From: Salegentibacter holothuriorum
GTDB taxonomy: Bacteria; Bacteroidota; Bacteroidia; Flavobacteriales; Flavobacteriaceae
Assembly: GCF_900168045.1 (NCBI RefSeq)
Contig: NZ_FUYY01000001.1
Span: forward strand, 372,001-436,000
DNA: 64,000 nucleotides
Reading direction: 5' to 3'
Shown in pieces: positions 16,475-24,713 of the stretch. Under the pieces are notes generated by a model that was given only the letters and a program-made list of their open reading frames with translations, made no database searches and was not told the origin of the DNA. The stretch's first letter is position 1. Each line of letters begins with the position of its first letter. The position numbers and the translations under genes are program-made.

Positions 16475-17686
16475 ATGTTAAGTCCAGTGATTCCGGAAAA
16501 CGAAAGTCAACGTCTAAAGGCGCTTCAGGATGCTAATATTTTGTACAGTCCTTCCCAGGAAGAATTTGATAACATCACTCAATTAGCCTCTTTTATTTGT
16601 AAGACACCGGTTTCCCTAATCTCTTTGGTTGGTGAGCATGAACAATGGTTTAAATCTAAATACGGCACAGAATTATGTTCCTCTAAACGTGATATTTCTT
16701 TTTGTAGCCACGCCATTTTAAACCCAGAGGAATTAATGGAAATAGAGGATACAAGATTGGATAAACGTTTTGAAGATAACCCATTTGTAATTGCCAAAAA
16801 AGAGCCTATTATATATTACGCCGGAATGCCTTTAAAAGATTTTAATAAAATGGCCTTGGGTACGCTGTGCGTTATAGATACCAAACCAAACAAATTAGAT
16901 CAAGACCAAAGAAAGGCCTTAAAGTCTCTTGCCAAACAAGTAGAAATTCTCTTAGAGCTAAAGAGAAAAAATGATTACCTGGAAAATGTAAAAAAGGAAT
17001 TAAATGACCATAATTCTATGCTTAAGAATTTCGCAGGCGTGGTCTCCCATGATATGAAAATGCCTCTGGCAAATATGATTATTACGGCTGATATTCTTAA
17101 AGCAAAATTCGGAAAAAAATTGGGAGAGGAAGGCTTATCTTATTTAAAAAACCTCAAACAAGCCGGCTTAAGACTTAGCGGGTATATTAATGGGATTCTA
17201 GATCATTATGAAAGCGATAGTATTGCTGCATCAAATAATGAAGAATTTGATGTACATCAACTATTGGAAGAGATTATAGACCTTTTAAATATTACTGAAG
17301 ATTGCATTATTAACCTGCCAGAAGACAACATTATAATTAGCTCTAACCGGGCAGCGTTAGAACAGATTTTTTTGAACCTCCTGGGCAATAGTCTTAAATA
17401 TAACGACAAGCCAAAAATACTTATTGACATAGAATTTTCTCAAACCCCCGATTTTTATTATTTCAGCGTAAAAGACAATGGCATTGGTATTCCCAAAGAG
17501 AAGGAAGAAGATATTTTTAAACTATTTACCATTGTAGCCAAGAGTGATCGTTCTGGAAATAAAGGCAATGGGATAGGTCTTTCAACAGTAAAAAGACTGG
17601 TAAGTAATTTGGGCGGAAACCTAAAAATGAAATCAGAATTGGGTAAAGGGACTTCTTTCAATTTTTCAATTGGCCGAAAACCTTAG
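16475..17686 (+). CDS. GAF-domain sensor histidine kinase (first of a tandem pair)
   Basis: Soluble kinase of 403 residues. A GAF domain covers about 25-165 (ITQLASFICKTPVSLISLV, FCSHAIL, YAGMPLKD, LGTLCVIDTKP), a coiled coil about 170-188, then the dimerisation and phosphoacceptor helix with H192 in VVSHDMKMPLANM, and the HATPase domain with N box LNLLGNSLKYND, G1 VKDNGIGIP, F box LFTIVAKSD and G2 GNGIGLSTVKRL. No membrane segment, so it senses something inside the cell. The next gene is a paralogue with the same plan. No response regulator is adjacent. Confidence 0.93.
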   Translation: MLSPVIPENESQRLKALQDANILYSPSQEEFDNITQLASFICKTPVSLISLVGEHEQWFKSKYGTELCSSKRDISFCSHAILNPEELMEIEDTRLDKRFEDNPFVIAKKEPIIYYAGMPLKDFNKMALGTLCVIDTKPNKLDQDQRKALKSLAKQVEILLELKRKNDYLENVKKELNDHNSMLKNFAGVVSHDMKMPLANMIITADILKAKFGKKLGEEGLSYLKNLKQAGLRLSGYINGILDHYESDSIAASNNEEFDVHQLLEEIIDLLNITEDCIINLPEDNIIISSNRAALEQIFLNLLGNSLKYNDKPKILIDIEFSQTPDFYYFSVKDNGIGIPKEKEEDIFKLFTIVAKSDRSGNKGNGIGLSTVKRLVSNLGGNLKMKSELGKGTSFNFSIGRKP

Positions 17687-17769
17687 ACTTATATTTTAAG
17701 GTGAAATAGCTTTGAGAACCTAAAAAAGGATTCATAAGAGCATTATTTTAATTCTTAAGTAAGCATGGT

Positions 17770-17801
17770 AAGAGGTAAATCTCGATTATCCAGCAAAAAT
17801 G
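17770..17801 (+). repeat. R1-type 3' hairpin remnant before the second GAF kinase
   Basis: GGTAAATCTCGATTATCCAGCAAAAATGG matches the R1 3' end; the hairpin is imperfect here (CTCGAT against ATCCAG). It ends about 14 bases before the start codon at 17812. Confidence 0.45.
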
Positions 17802-17811
17802 GGCAAAATAT

Positions 17812-19014
17812 ATGCAGCAAAAATATATTTCTTCAAAAGAAAAAGCACGCAGGGGAGCACTTGCCGAGTATGCAATCTTCAAATCTGGAGAAGATAAAGA
17901 TTACGATCAACTTACATATTTAGGAGCTAAAATATGCCAGGCTCCGGTAGCTAAAATCAGCATTATTGGTAAAAATAAGGTTTGGTATAAATCTGTTTTT
18001 GGCACTCCACAAGACGAAATATTCCGGAAAAATTCCTTTTGCGAACATACCATCTGGGCAGAGGAAGAAATTTTTATTATCAACAGCAGGGATCAGCCCG
18101 AATTCTTTGAACAAGCCAAAGAGCTTTACTCCTGTGAATATCATTTTTATGCCGGTGTTCCTTTATTAAACGAAAATGGTCACGCCATAGCAGTGTTCTG
18201 TGTATTTGATACTAAAATTAGAAATTTAGATCAGGATCAAAAAAAGTCATTAATAGCATTGGCCAATCAGTGTATGAACCTTTTTGAGAGCAGAAAACAT
18301 AAAACAAAACTCCAGCATATTCAGCGTAAATTAAAACAAAAATATAAGGAACTTGAAAAATTTGCGAGCCTGGTTTCTCACGATATCAAATCACCATTAG
18401 CCAACATTATTTCTTTAACAGAATTACTAAAAGAAGAAAACAAAGAAACGCTAGACGAGCAAAGCAGGCAATATCTTGATTTTTTGGTAGAGTCATCCTA
18501 TTCACTTCGTAATTATGTAGACGGAATTTTAAAATTTTACCGTAGTGATCATATTTTGGAAAAAGATTTTGAAGATGTACACCTCCCCAGCCTATTAAAA
18601 AAAATCTCAGATTTATACAGCTTAGAAGAAAACGTAGAGATCACCTATCCAGATAAAGGGCACTTAAAAAATATAAATAAAGCTGCGCTTACCCAGGTTT
18701 TTATGAATTTAATAAATAATGCTTTAAAATATAATAATAAGAGTCTTAGGAAAGTTGCTATTACGTATAAAGAGACAGACAGTTATTATTGTTTTGCTAT
18801 TACTGATAATGGCAATGGGATAGAAAATGATAATATAGAAAAGATCTTTAAACTCTTTACTACCTTAGATGCACAAGACAGGTATGGAAATCATGGTAGT
18901 GGCATTGGTCTTGCCACGGTAAAAAAGCATATTGAACAAATGCAAGGCACTATAGATGTTATTTCTGAAAAAGGTGTAGGGAGTACTTTTAAATTCAAAA
19001 TTAAACGCCTTTAG
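17812..19014 (+). CDS. GAF-domain sensor histidine kinase (second of a tandem pair)
   Basis: Soluble kinase of 400 residues with the same order of domains as its neighbour: GAF at about 30-165 (AKICQAPVAKISII, NSFCEHTIW, YAGVPLLNENG, AVFCVFDTK), coiled coil about 165-186, phosphoacceptor H190 in LVSHDIKSPLANI, and HATPase motifs NLINNALKYNN, ITDNGNGIEN and GSGIGLATVKKH. The two proteins are clearly duplicates that have diverged mainly in the GAF part, so they probably read different signals and could form mixed dimers. Output partner unknown. Confidence 0.93.
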   Translation: MQQKYISSKEKARRGALAEYAIFKSGEDKDYDQLTYLGAKICQAPVAKISIIGKNKVWYKSVFGTPQDEIFRKNSFCEHTIWAEEEIFIINSRDQPEFFEQAKELYSCEYHFYAGVPLLNENGHAIAVFCVFDTKIRNLDQDQKKSLIALANQCMNLFESRKHKTKLQHIQRKLKQKYKELEKFASLVSHDIKSPLANIISLTELLKEENKETLDEQSRQYLDFLVESSYSLRNYVDGILKFYRSDHILEKDFEDVHLPSLLKKISDLYSLEENVEITYPDKGHLKNINKAALTQVFMNLINNALKYNNKSLRKVAITYKETDSYYCFAITDNGNGIENDNIEKIFKLFTTLDAQDRYGNHGSGIGLATVKKHIEQMQGTIDVISEKGVGSTFKFKIKRL

Positions 19015-19038
19015 CTTAATTTCCATTTCCTATATTTG
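19010..19038 (+). promoter_or_regulatory. Probable promoter of the BatA-domain gene
   Basis: TATATTTG at 19031-19038 is a consensus -7 box. TTTAG at 19010-19014 is a weak -33 match with a 17-base spacer. The start codon at 19058 is 20 bases past the box. Confidence 0.4.
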
Positions 19039-19057
19039 AAAAACTTTTTAAAGCTTT

Positions 19058-20980
19058 ATGGAATTTAAGCAGCCGGAACTTCTTTATGCCCTGTTTTTAC
19101 TACTTATCCCTTTGGCTATTCATTTGTTTCAGCTCCGCCGATTTCAAAAAGAAGATTTCACCAATGTAAAATTTCTAAAAAAGCTTATTCGGCAAACGCG
19201 AAAAAGCTCCCGTTTAAAGAAATGGCTGGTATTAACTACAAGAATGCTGATGTTGGCCTTCTTGGTTTTCGCTTTTGCTCAGCCCTATTTTCCTGCAGAA
19301 GATCCAGAAGCTTCTTCAAACGAAAAAGTCGTATTCCTGGATAATTCTTACAGTATGCAAGCCACAGGCCAAAATGGAGAACTTTTTGCGACTGCGATTC
19401 AGGATTTAATTAAAAGTCTTCCGGAGAATAAAGAAATTAGCTTATTTACCCATAACGATGAATTTCAAAATCTTTCTGCAGAAGAATTAACTGCAGAACT
19501 TCAAAATCTGGATTTTACCGAAAATCCTTTAGATTTAAATGCGCTTCTATTAAAGGCAAATCAGCTTTTTAATGCTTCTACCAACGAAAAAGACCTCATT
19601 TTTATTTCCGATTTCCAGCGAAACCTGGGTTTAGAAAAACAACTAGATTCTACCACTAATCATCATTTTATTCCCCTGGTTCCCGAAAGCACTCAAAATA
19701 TAAGTATAGATTCTTTGTTTATAAACAATCGGGAAGCTAATGAAATTAGTTTACAAGTGCTGCTTAGCAGTACTTCTCCCTACGCTGAAAGCCTTAGTAT
19801 CGCTATGTATAACGGGGAAGAACTTTTGGCAAAAACAGCGGTAAATTTTAAGGAAGATATAAGTGCTGAGGCAGAATTTAAAATTAATACTGAAGAAATC
19901 CCTAACGGAATTCTAAGAATTGAGGATGCTGGCCTGGAATATGACAATTCTCTATTTTTTAGTTTTAATAAACCTAAACCGGCCAGGGTGGTTATTATAA
20001 CAGAAAATGCAGATGCCACTTTTTTAAATCGTATTCTTACTTTCCCCGAATTTAACACTGAAATATTCACGATAGATCAACTTGATTTTAATAAACTTAA
20101 CAATGCAGATATTGTAATTCTCAATGAATTAGAATCAATTTCCGGGGCTTTACAAACTAATTTAAAAAACATACATAGCAACGCGGTGCCGCTGGTAATT
20201 GTTCCATCAGCAAATAATAATTTAAACGCTTACAATAATTTTCTTAACCGTTTAAATGCACCTTTATTTACCGAATTTCATAGCAAAGAAACATTAATCA
20301 CTGAATTATTTTTTGGTCATCCTTTACTACAGGGTGTTTTTAAGGAGAAAGTCGAGAATTTTGATTATCCCAAAGTGCAGACTTATTATAGCATACAAAA
20401 TGCTATTAACATAATTTCGTTTCAGAACAATTCAGGGTTTTTAGTGGAAGGAAATGGAGTTTTTCTGTTTTCAGCCGCATTGAATAATGAAAATTCTAAT
20501 TTCAGAAACTCCCCTTTAATAGTTCCTGTTTTTTACAATATTGGGGCTGGCACATTAAGAAACCCTAAGCTATATTACGAAACGGGAAAGGATATTGAAA
20601 TTAAAATTCCGCTTCAAACGCAACAGGATAAAGTAGTTCATCTTCTTTCAAAAACCGAAGATTTTATTCCGAGACAACGATCGCTGGATGACAATACAGA
20701 AATAAACACTAACGGACTTGATATTACTTCCGGTAATTATTCTCTGGAATACAACAATGAAAACAAGGGACATTTGAGTTTTAACTCTTCCAGGAGTGAA
20801 AGTGAACTGGAATATAATATTCCGAAGCAAACAGAAAACATAAGAATTCATACAAACATTGGTGCTTATTTTGAAGAACTAAAAGTAGCTAGCCAAAGCA
20901 ACGAGCTTTGGAAAAGCTTTATTATTTTTGCATTGATCTTTTTATTTGTAGAGATGCTGCTTTTAAAATTCTTTAAATAA
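19058..20980 (+). CDS. BatA-domain membrane protein with vWA-like region
   Basis: Protein of 640 residues. The N-terminus is the BatA domain: two membrane helices (LLYALFLLLIPLAIHLFQL, WLVLTTRMLMLAFLVFAFAQ) with the conserved FTNVKFLKKL between them. A vWA-like fold follows (KVVFLDNSYSM near residue 90, then DLIFISDFQRN near residue 182), and a large periplasmic part with a likely gatekeeper glutamine-amidotransferase-like fold. It ends with a further helix FIIFALIFLFVEMLLLKFF. Related to the Bacteroides aerotolerance (Bat) proteins, whose function is still open. It runs straight into the hairpin leader of the next gene. Confidence 0.9.
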   Translation: MEFKQPELLYALFLLLIPLAIHLFQLRRFQKEDFTNVKFLKKLIRQTRKSSRLKKWLVLTTRMLMLAFLVFAFAQPYFPAEDPEASSNEKVVFLDNSYSMQATGQNGELFATAIQDLIKSLPENKEISLFTHNDEFQNLSAEELTAELQNLDFTENPLDLNALLLKANQLFNASTNEKDLIFISDFQRNLGLEKQLDSTTNHHFIPLVPESTQNISIDSLFINNREANEISLQVLLSSTSPYAESLSIAMYNGEELLAKTAVNFKEDISAEAEFKINTEEIPNGILRIEDAGLEYDNSLFFSFNKPKPARVVIITENADATFLNRILTFPEFNTEIFTIDQLDFNKLNNADIVILNELESISGALQTNLKNIHSNAVPLVIVPSANNNLNAYNNFLNRLNAPLFTEFHSKETLITELFFGHPLLQGVFKEKVENFDYPKVQTYYSIQNAINIISFQNNSGFLVEGNGVFLFSAALNNENSNFRNSPLIVPVFYNIGAGTLRNPKLYYETGKDIEIKIPLQTQQDKVVHLLSKTEDFIPRQRSLDDNTEINTNGLDITSGNYSLEYNNENKGHLSFNSSRSESELEYNIPKQTENIRIHTNIGAYFEELKVASQSNELWKSFIIFALIFLFVEMLLLKFFK

Positions 20981-20981
20981 A

Positions 20982-21062
20982 TCTAGCACGATGCTAGAAC
21001 AAAAAATTATACAGCCAGATGATTAATCAGCTGTAATAAATTCCCGCGATGGGATTAAATTT
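20982..21062 (+). promoter_or_regulatory. Three-hairpin leader element before the dihydroorotase-like gene
   Basis: Same plan as 3684-3773. Hairpin 1 (20982-20998) TCTAGC-ACGAT-GCTAGA; A-rich spacer; hairpin 2 (21010-21035) TACAGC ... GCTGTA with an inner TGAT-TA-ATCA; hairpin 3 (21042-21054) TCCC-GCGAT-GGGA between AAAT and TTAAA. The stems differ from the serA copy by paired changes (C-G to T-A, T-A to C-G, G-T to G-C in hairpin 1; G-C to C-G in hairpin 2). It starts one base after the stop of the upstream gene and ends 6 bases before the start codon of the next. Confidence 0.5.
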
Positions 21063-21068
21063 ATAAAA

Positions 21069-22319
21069 ATGAAAATACTCTTAAAATCGACCACTATCAT
21101 TGATAAACAATCGGTTTACAACAATAAAAAGTTAGATGTTTTAATTGAAAATGGAATTATAAAAAAGATCGCAAAAGACATCTCTACAAAGGCAGATAAA
21201 GTGATTAATGAAGAAAATCTTCATGTTTCCAGGGGTTGGTTTGATAGTAGTGTAAGTTTTGGGGAACCCGGTTTTGAAGAACGCGAAACCATTGCAAACG
21301 GGCTGGATACCACCGCTAAAAGTGGCTTTACCGGTATTGCTTTAAATCCAAATACCTACCCTATAATCGACAATAATGGAGCAATCACTTCGGTAAAAGC
21401 TAAGGCAGCTCACCACCCGGTTACGCTATTCCCAACAGGGGCCTTAACTGTTAAAGGAGAAGGTATAGATCTTGCCGAACTTTATGATATGAAACAAGGT
21501 GGTGCCGTAGCTTTTGGAGATTACAAAAGAGCGATTAAAAATCCTAATCTTCTGAAGATTGCCCTTCAATATGCTCAAAATTTCGATGCGCTGGTACAGT
21601 CATTCCCGCAGGAAGACCGTATTGCAGGAAAAGGAATGGTAAATGAAGAGCAAAGTAGCACTTCTTTAGGCTTAAAAGGAATACCCAATCTTGCAGAAGA
21701 ATTACAAATAACACGAGATCTTTATTTATTGGAATATACCGGGGGGAAATTACATATACCCACTATTTCAACTAAAAAATCTGTAGCACTAATTAAGGAG
21801 GCAAAAAAGAAAGGTCTTGATGTTAGCTGCAGCGTGGCCATTCATAATTTAATTTTTACGGATGAAATTTTGCAGGATTTTGATGCAAACGCAAAAGTTT
21901 TACCTCCGTTAAGAACCCGAGAAGATATAAAAGCACTGATAAAAGGTGTAAAAGACGGCACTATAGATATGCTTACCAGCGATCACACTCCAATTGACAC
22001 CGAGCATAAAAAAGTAGAGTTTGACCATGCATTATATGGAACTATTGGCTTAGAATCTGCGTTTGGCGCCTTAAATACCATTTTTTCTACGGAAGAAGTT
22101 ATTGAAGTATTAACTAAGGGAAAACAACGTTTTGGCCTGGAAGATATAGAAATTAAAGAAGGAAATGCCGCAGATCTAACGCTATTTATTCCGAATGAAA
22201 AATATGAATTTACCGAAACTCATATTTTTTCGACTTCCAAAAACAGTATTTTTAAATCTTATTCACTTAAGGGAAAAGCTTTGGGAATTATTACCAAAGC
22301 TGGGGATTTCGGTTTATAA
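21069..22319 (+). CDS. Dihydroorotase-like protein, probably catalytically dead
   Basis: Amidohydrolase-fold protein of 416 residues with the outline of class I dihydroorotase (GEPGFEERETIANG near residue 65, GLKGIPNLAEELQITRDLYL near 198, TSDHTPID near 303). The metal ligands are mostly gone. The usual D-x-H-x-H reads D59-S-S61-V-S63; the HVST block reads LHIPTIST; the PHH block reads AIHN. Only the Asp in TSDHTP remains. It therefore resembles the inactive PyrC' proteins that support aspartate carbamoyltransferase in some bacteria. That role is inference; databases are likely to call it plain dihydroorotase. It carries the structured leader described at 20982-21062. Confidence 0.9.
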   Translation: MKILLKSTTIIDKQSVYNNKKLDVLIENGIIKKIAKDISTKADKVINEENLHVSRGWFDSSVSFGEPGFEERETIANGLDTTAKSGFTGIALNPNTYPIIDNNGAITSVKAKAAHHPVTLFPTGALTVKGEGIDLAELYDMKQGGAVAFGDYKRAIKNPNLLKIALQYAQNFDALVQSFPQEDRIAGKGMVNEEQSSTSLGLKGIPNLAEELQITRDLYLLEYTGGKLHIPTISTKKSVALIKEAKKKGLDVSCSVAIHNLIFTDEILQDFDANAKVLPPLRTREDIKALIKGVKDGTIDMLTSDHTPIDTEHKKVEFDHALYGTIGLESAFGALNTIFSTEEVIEVLTKGKQRFGLEDIEIKEGNAADLTLFIPNEKYEFTETHIFSTSKNSIFKSYSLKGKALGIITKAGDFGL

Positions 22320-22363
22320 ATTCCGGGTTAAATTTAATACCTTTACGCTATAAATAACCAGTT

Positions 22364-22690
22364 ATGAAATCAATGGCCGAAGAAGGAAAAACTACAGCAA
22401 TAGTTGCCTATCTCACGATTATAGGTACTATAATAGCCTATTTTATGAATAACGAACATAAAAACCCTTTTGCATCCTTTCATATTAGGCAGGCGCTTGG
22501 CATCCATGTGACATTTTACATTTTAGGCGTTGTAGTAGGCTTATTTGACAGCTGGCTTATTTCCTGGTCTTTTTGGATTTTTATTGCCGTTTTAGGTATC
22601 TATGGGCTGGTAACAGCTATACAGGGCGAACAAAAAGAAGTGCCAATTCTTGGTGCATATTTTCAAAAATGGTTTAGTACAATACAATAA
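22364..22690 (+). CDS. Small membrane protein (DUF4870/Tic20-like)
   Basis: Protein of 108 residues (or 105 from the ATG at 22373, MAEEGK). Three hydrophobic segments: AIVAYLTIIGTIIAYFM, IHVTFYILGVVVGLF and WSFWIFIAVLGIYGLVTAI. The first helix is followed by NNEHKNPFASFHIRQALGI, the typical sequence of the DUF4870 type of small membrane protein (FH.RQ block). Function unknown. The stop codon is immediately followed by the start codon of the esterase gene. Confidence 0.82.
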   Translation: MKSMAEEGKTTAIVAYLTIIGTIIAYFMNNEHKNPFASFHIRQALGIHVTFYILGVVVGLFDSWLISWSFWIFIAVLGIYGLVTAIQGEQKEVPILGAYFQKWFSTIQ

Positions 22691-23350
22691 ATGAATACCA
22701 AAGAACTTTCCTTAGAACACCTTATTAGAAAACCAAAAATAGCTTCTGAAAAACCGCCAATGCTTATTATGCTGCACGGTTACGGAAGCGATGAGAACGA
22801 CCTTTTCTCTTTTGCTGAAGAATTGCCAGATGAGTTATTCGTGATTTCAGTAAAAGCGCCTTATGCTATGCAACCTTATGGTAATGCATGGTATGCAATT
22901 CATTGGGATAACCAGGATGGAAAATTTAGTGACGATGAGCAAGCTAAAGAATCCCGTGAAAAAATCCTTAACTTTATTGATGAAGCGATTGAAACTTATC
23001 ATTTAGATGCTAAAAACGTTACGCTTTTAGGTTTTAGCCAAGGCAGTATTTTAAGCTATGCTGTAGCCCTCTCCTACCCGCAAAAAGTTAAGAATATAGT
23101 TGCCTTAAGCGGTTATATCAATAAAGGAATTATAAAACCGGGATTTGAAAATAAGGATTTCTCAAACCTGTCTTTTTATTGTTCGCATGGTTCGGTAGAT
23201 CAGGTAATTCCTGTAGAATGGGCACGCCAAACCAAACCTATTTTAGACACGCTTAACATTGAAAATAGCTATTCAGAATTTCCGGTTGGGCACGGTGTAG
23301 CCCCGCAGAATTTCTTTGAATTACGGGAATGGCTTAAGAAAAGAATCTAA
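22691..23350 (+). CDS. Alpha/beta hydrolase, phospholipase/carboxylesterase family
   Basis: Cytosolic serine hydrolase of 219 residues. Oxyanion block LIMLHGYGSDENDLF near residue 27, nucleophile motif GFSQGSIL with Ser near 118, acid in SHGSVDQVIPVEWAR near 170 and the last His in FPVGHGVAPQNFF near 200: the complete Ser-Asp-His triad. Family members hydrolyse short-chain esters or thioesters. The reading frame abuts the upstream small membrane protein. It ends 4 bases into the convergent gene at 23347. Confidence 0.92.
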   Translation: MNTKELSLEHLIRKPKIASEKPPMLIMLHGYGSDENDLFSFAEELPDELFVISVKAPYAMQPYGNAWYAIHWDNQDGKFSDDEQAKESREKILNFIDEAIETYHLDAKNVTLLGFSQGSILSYAVALSYPQKVKNIVALSGYINKGIIKPGFENKDFSNLSFYCSHGSVDQVIPVEWARQTKPILDTLNIENSYSEFPVGHGVAPQNFFELREWLKKRI

Positions 23351-23844
23351 TTTACAGGATATAAAAATGATTTTTCTGCAGTAAGATCCAGCTTTCCTTT
23401 TTCATCTATTTCATAGGTAAAAAATACTTCGCCCCAATACTTCCCATCGGTAAAATCAGCGATAACCCATTTATGATTTAGGATCTTGATCTTGTTTATG
23501 CGCATATCACCTTCCATCCCGGCAAAAGGAACATAAGAATTATCGGCATCTACTTTATTCTGACTCATGAGCTCATTTTCTATAGCTTCAGATACTTTTA
23601 CAGCCTCCACTCCCATAGATTCAAAATAGCTCATCGCATCTTCATTATCAAGTAAAGAAAAATAGCCGACATCTTCATTTAATTCCGCTAAAGAGTCATT
23701 TTCAAACTGAAGCCTTTCAACTTCGCTTTTCAATTCTTGAATATCTGCATCCCTTGAATCAAGAATTTTTTTATCATTCACATAAATAAAAATGGTAAAC
23801 AATAGAGAAAAAATAAAAAGGTAGAGTAATAAGTTTTTACGCAT
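23347..23844 (-). CDS. Membrane-anchored protein with coiled coil, unknown
   Basis: Protein of 165 residues: N-terminal membrane anchor LLLYLFIFSLLFTIFIYV, then a coiled coil at about 32-60 (DIQELKSEVERLQFENDSLA), then a small alpha/beta domain with KILNHKWVIADFTDGKYWGEV. Orientation suggests the domain is outside the cytoplasm. I do not recognise a named family; I recall flavobacterial relatives labelled hydrolase, without support in what is visible here. It follows the MBL gene by 1 base, so the two are translated from one message. Confidence 0.75.
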   Translation of the reverse strand: MRKNLLLYLFIFSLLFTIFIYVNDKKILDSRDADIQELKSEVERLQFENDSLAELNEDVGYFSLLDNEDAMSYFESMGVEAVKVSEAIENELMSQNKVDADNSYVPFAGMEGDMRINKIKILNHKWVIADFTDGKYWGEVFFTYEIDEKGKLDLTAEKSFLYPVN

Positions 23845-23845
23845 T

Positions 23846-24607
23846 TTAAATAGTAATTTCTAGATTATCGTAGGCAACAAATACATTATCCGGAAGTTGT
23901 TGCTGCACTTCATCATGAAAGCCAAGCAAATGACTTATATGGGTTAAATACGCTCGTTCTGGCTTCACGCGATCTATAAACTCTAAAGCTTCCTCCAGGT
24001 TTAAATGAGAATGATGTGGTTCAATTCTTAAGGCGGTAACCACTAAAACTTTCACTCCATCTAACTTTTGAACCTCTTCTTCTTTAATAGATTTAAGATC
24101 GGTAAGATAAGCGAAATCCTTAAGTCTAAACCCAAAAACCTGTAAGCGATTATGCTTGTAATCTATAGGTATGATCTTTATATCTTTAAAATAAAAAGGC
24201 TTGTTTATAATTTCATGTTCAATGACCCCGGGAGCTCCAGGATATTTATTGGTGGAGGTAAAAATATACTCAAAACGTTTTCTTAAGGAATCTAATACTC
24301 GCTTATGGGCAAAAACCGGGATATCTCCCTGGCGAAAGAAAAAAGGCCTAATATCATCTAATCCTGCAGTATGATCGTTATGCTCATGAGTATATAATAT
24401 GGCATCAAGATTTTCTATAGGGTTTGCAAGCATTTGCATCCTAAAATCTGGGCCACAATCTATTAGAATATTATAATCTTCCCATTTTACCAAAACCGAT
24501 ACCCGCAAACGTTTATCTTTGTGGTTCTCGCTAAGACATACCGGGTGCTTACTGCCAATTATTGGGATTCCCTGAGAGGTTCCTGTACCTAAAAAAATTA
24601 CTTCCAA
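23846..24607 (-). CDS. MBL-fold metallohydrolase
   Basis: Cytosolic beta-lactamase-fold hydrolase of 253 residues. Metal-binding motif YTHEHNDHTAGLDDIRP near residue 75, further ligand in ILIDCGPDF and the final His blocks ALRIEPHHSHLNLEEAL and YLTHISHLLGFH. The pattern with GTSQGIPIIGSKHPVCLS at the start is that of the PhnP-like group (cyclic phosphodiesterase family). Substrate not known. Divergent from the conserved gene at 24714. Confidence 0.9.
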   Translation of the reverse strand: MEVIFLGTGTSQGIPIIGSKHPVCLSENHKDKRLRVSVLVKWEDYNILIDCGPDFRMQMLANPIENLDAILYTHEHNDHTAGLDDIRPFFFRQGDIPVFAHKRVLDSLRKRFEYIFTSTNKYPGAPGVIEHEIINKPFYFKDIKIIPIDYKHNRLQVFGFRLKDFAYLTDLKSIKEEEVQKLDGVKVLVVTALRIEPHHSHLNLEEALEFIDRVKPERAYLTHISHLLGFHDEVQQQLPDNVFVAYDNLEITI

Positions 24608-24667
24608 GAATTATATGTTTTGCTGCAAAAGTAAAGATAATTTTTTTCTATACCTTATCGTTTTTAG

Positions 24668-24675
24668 TACCTTTG
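24668..24675 (+). promoter_or_regulatory. Probable -7 box (TACCTTTG)
   Basis: Exact TAnnTTTG match 38 bases before the ATG at 24714 and inside the longer open frame that begins at 24615. It supports the start at 24714. The -33 box is a T run and is not clear. Confidence 0.4.
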
Positions 24676-24713
24676 GTATACACGAAAAGGAAATCACACA
24701 TAAAAAAAAAATT

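Noticed and set aside
24615-24713. Longer N-terminus for the conserved 486-residue protein
   Set aside because: Low-complexity, starts with TTG, and a -7 box lies inside; the ATG at 24714 gives a natural N-terminus.
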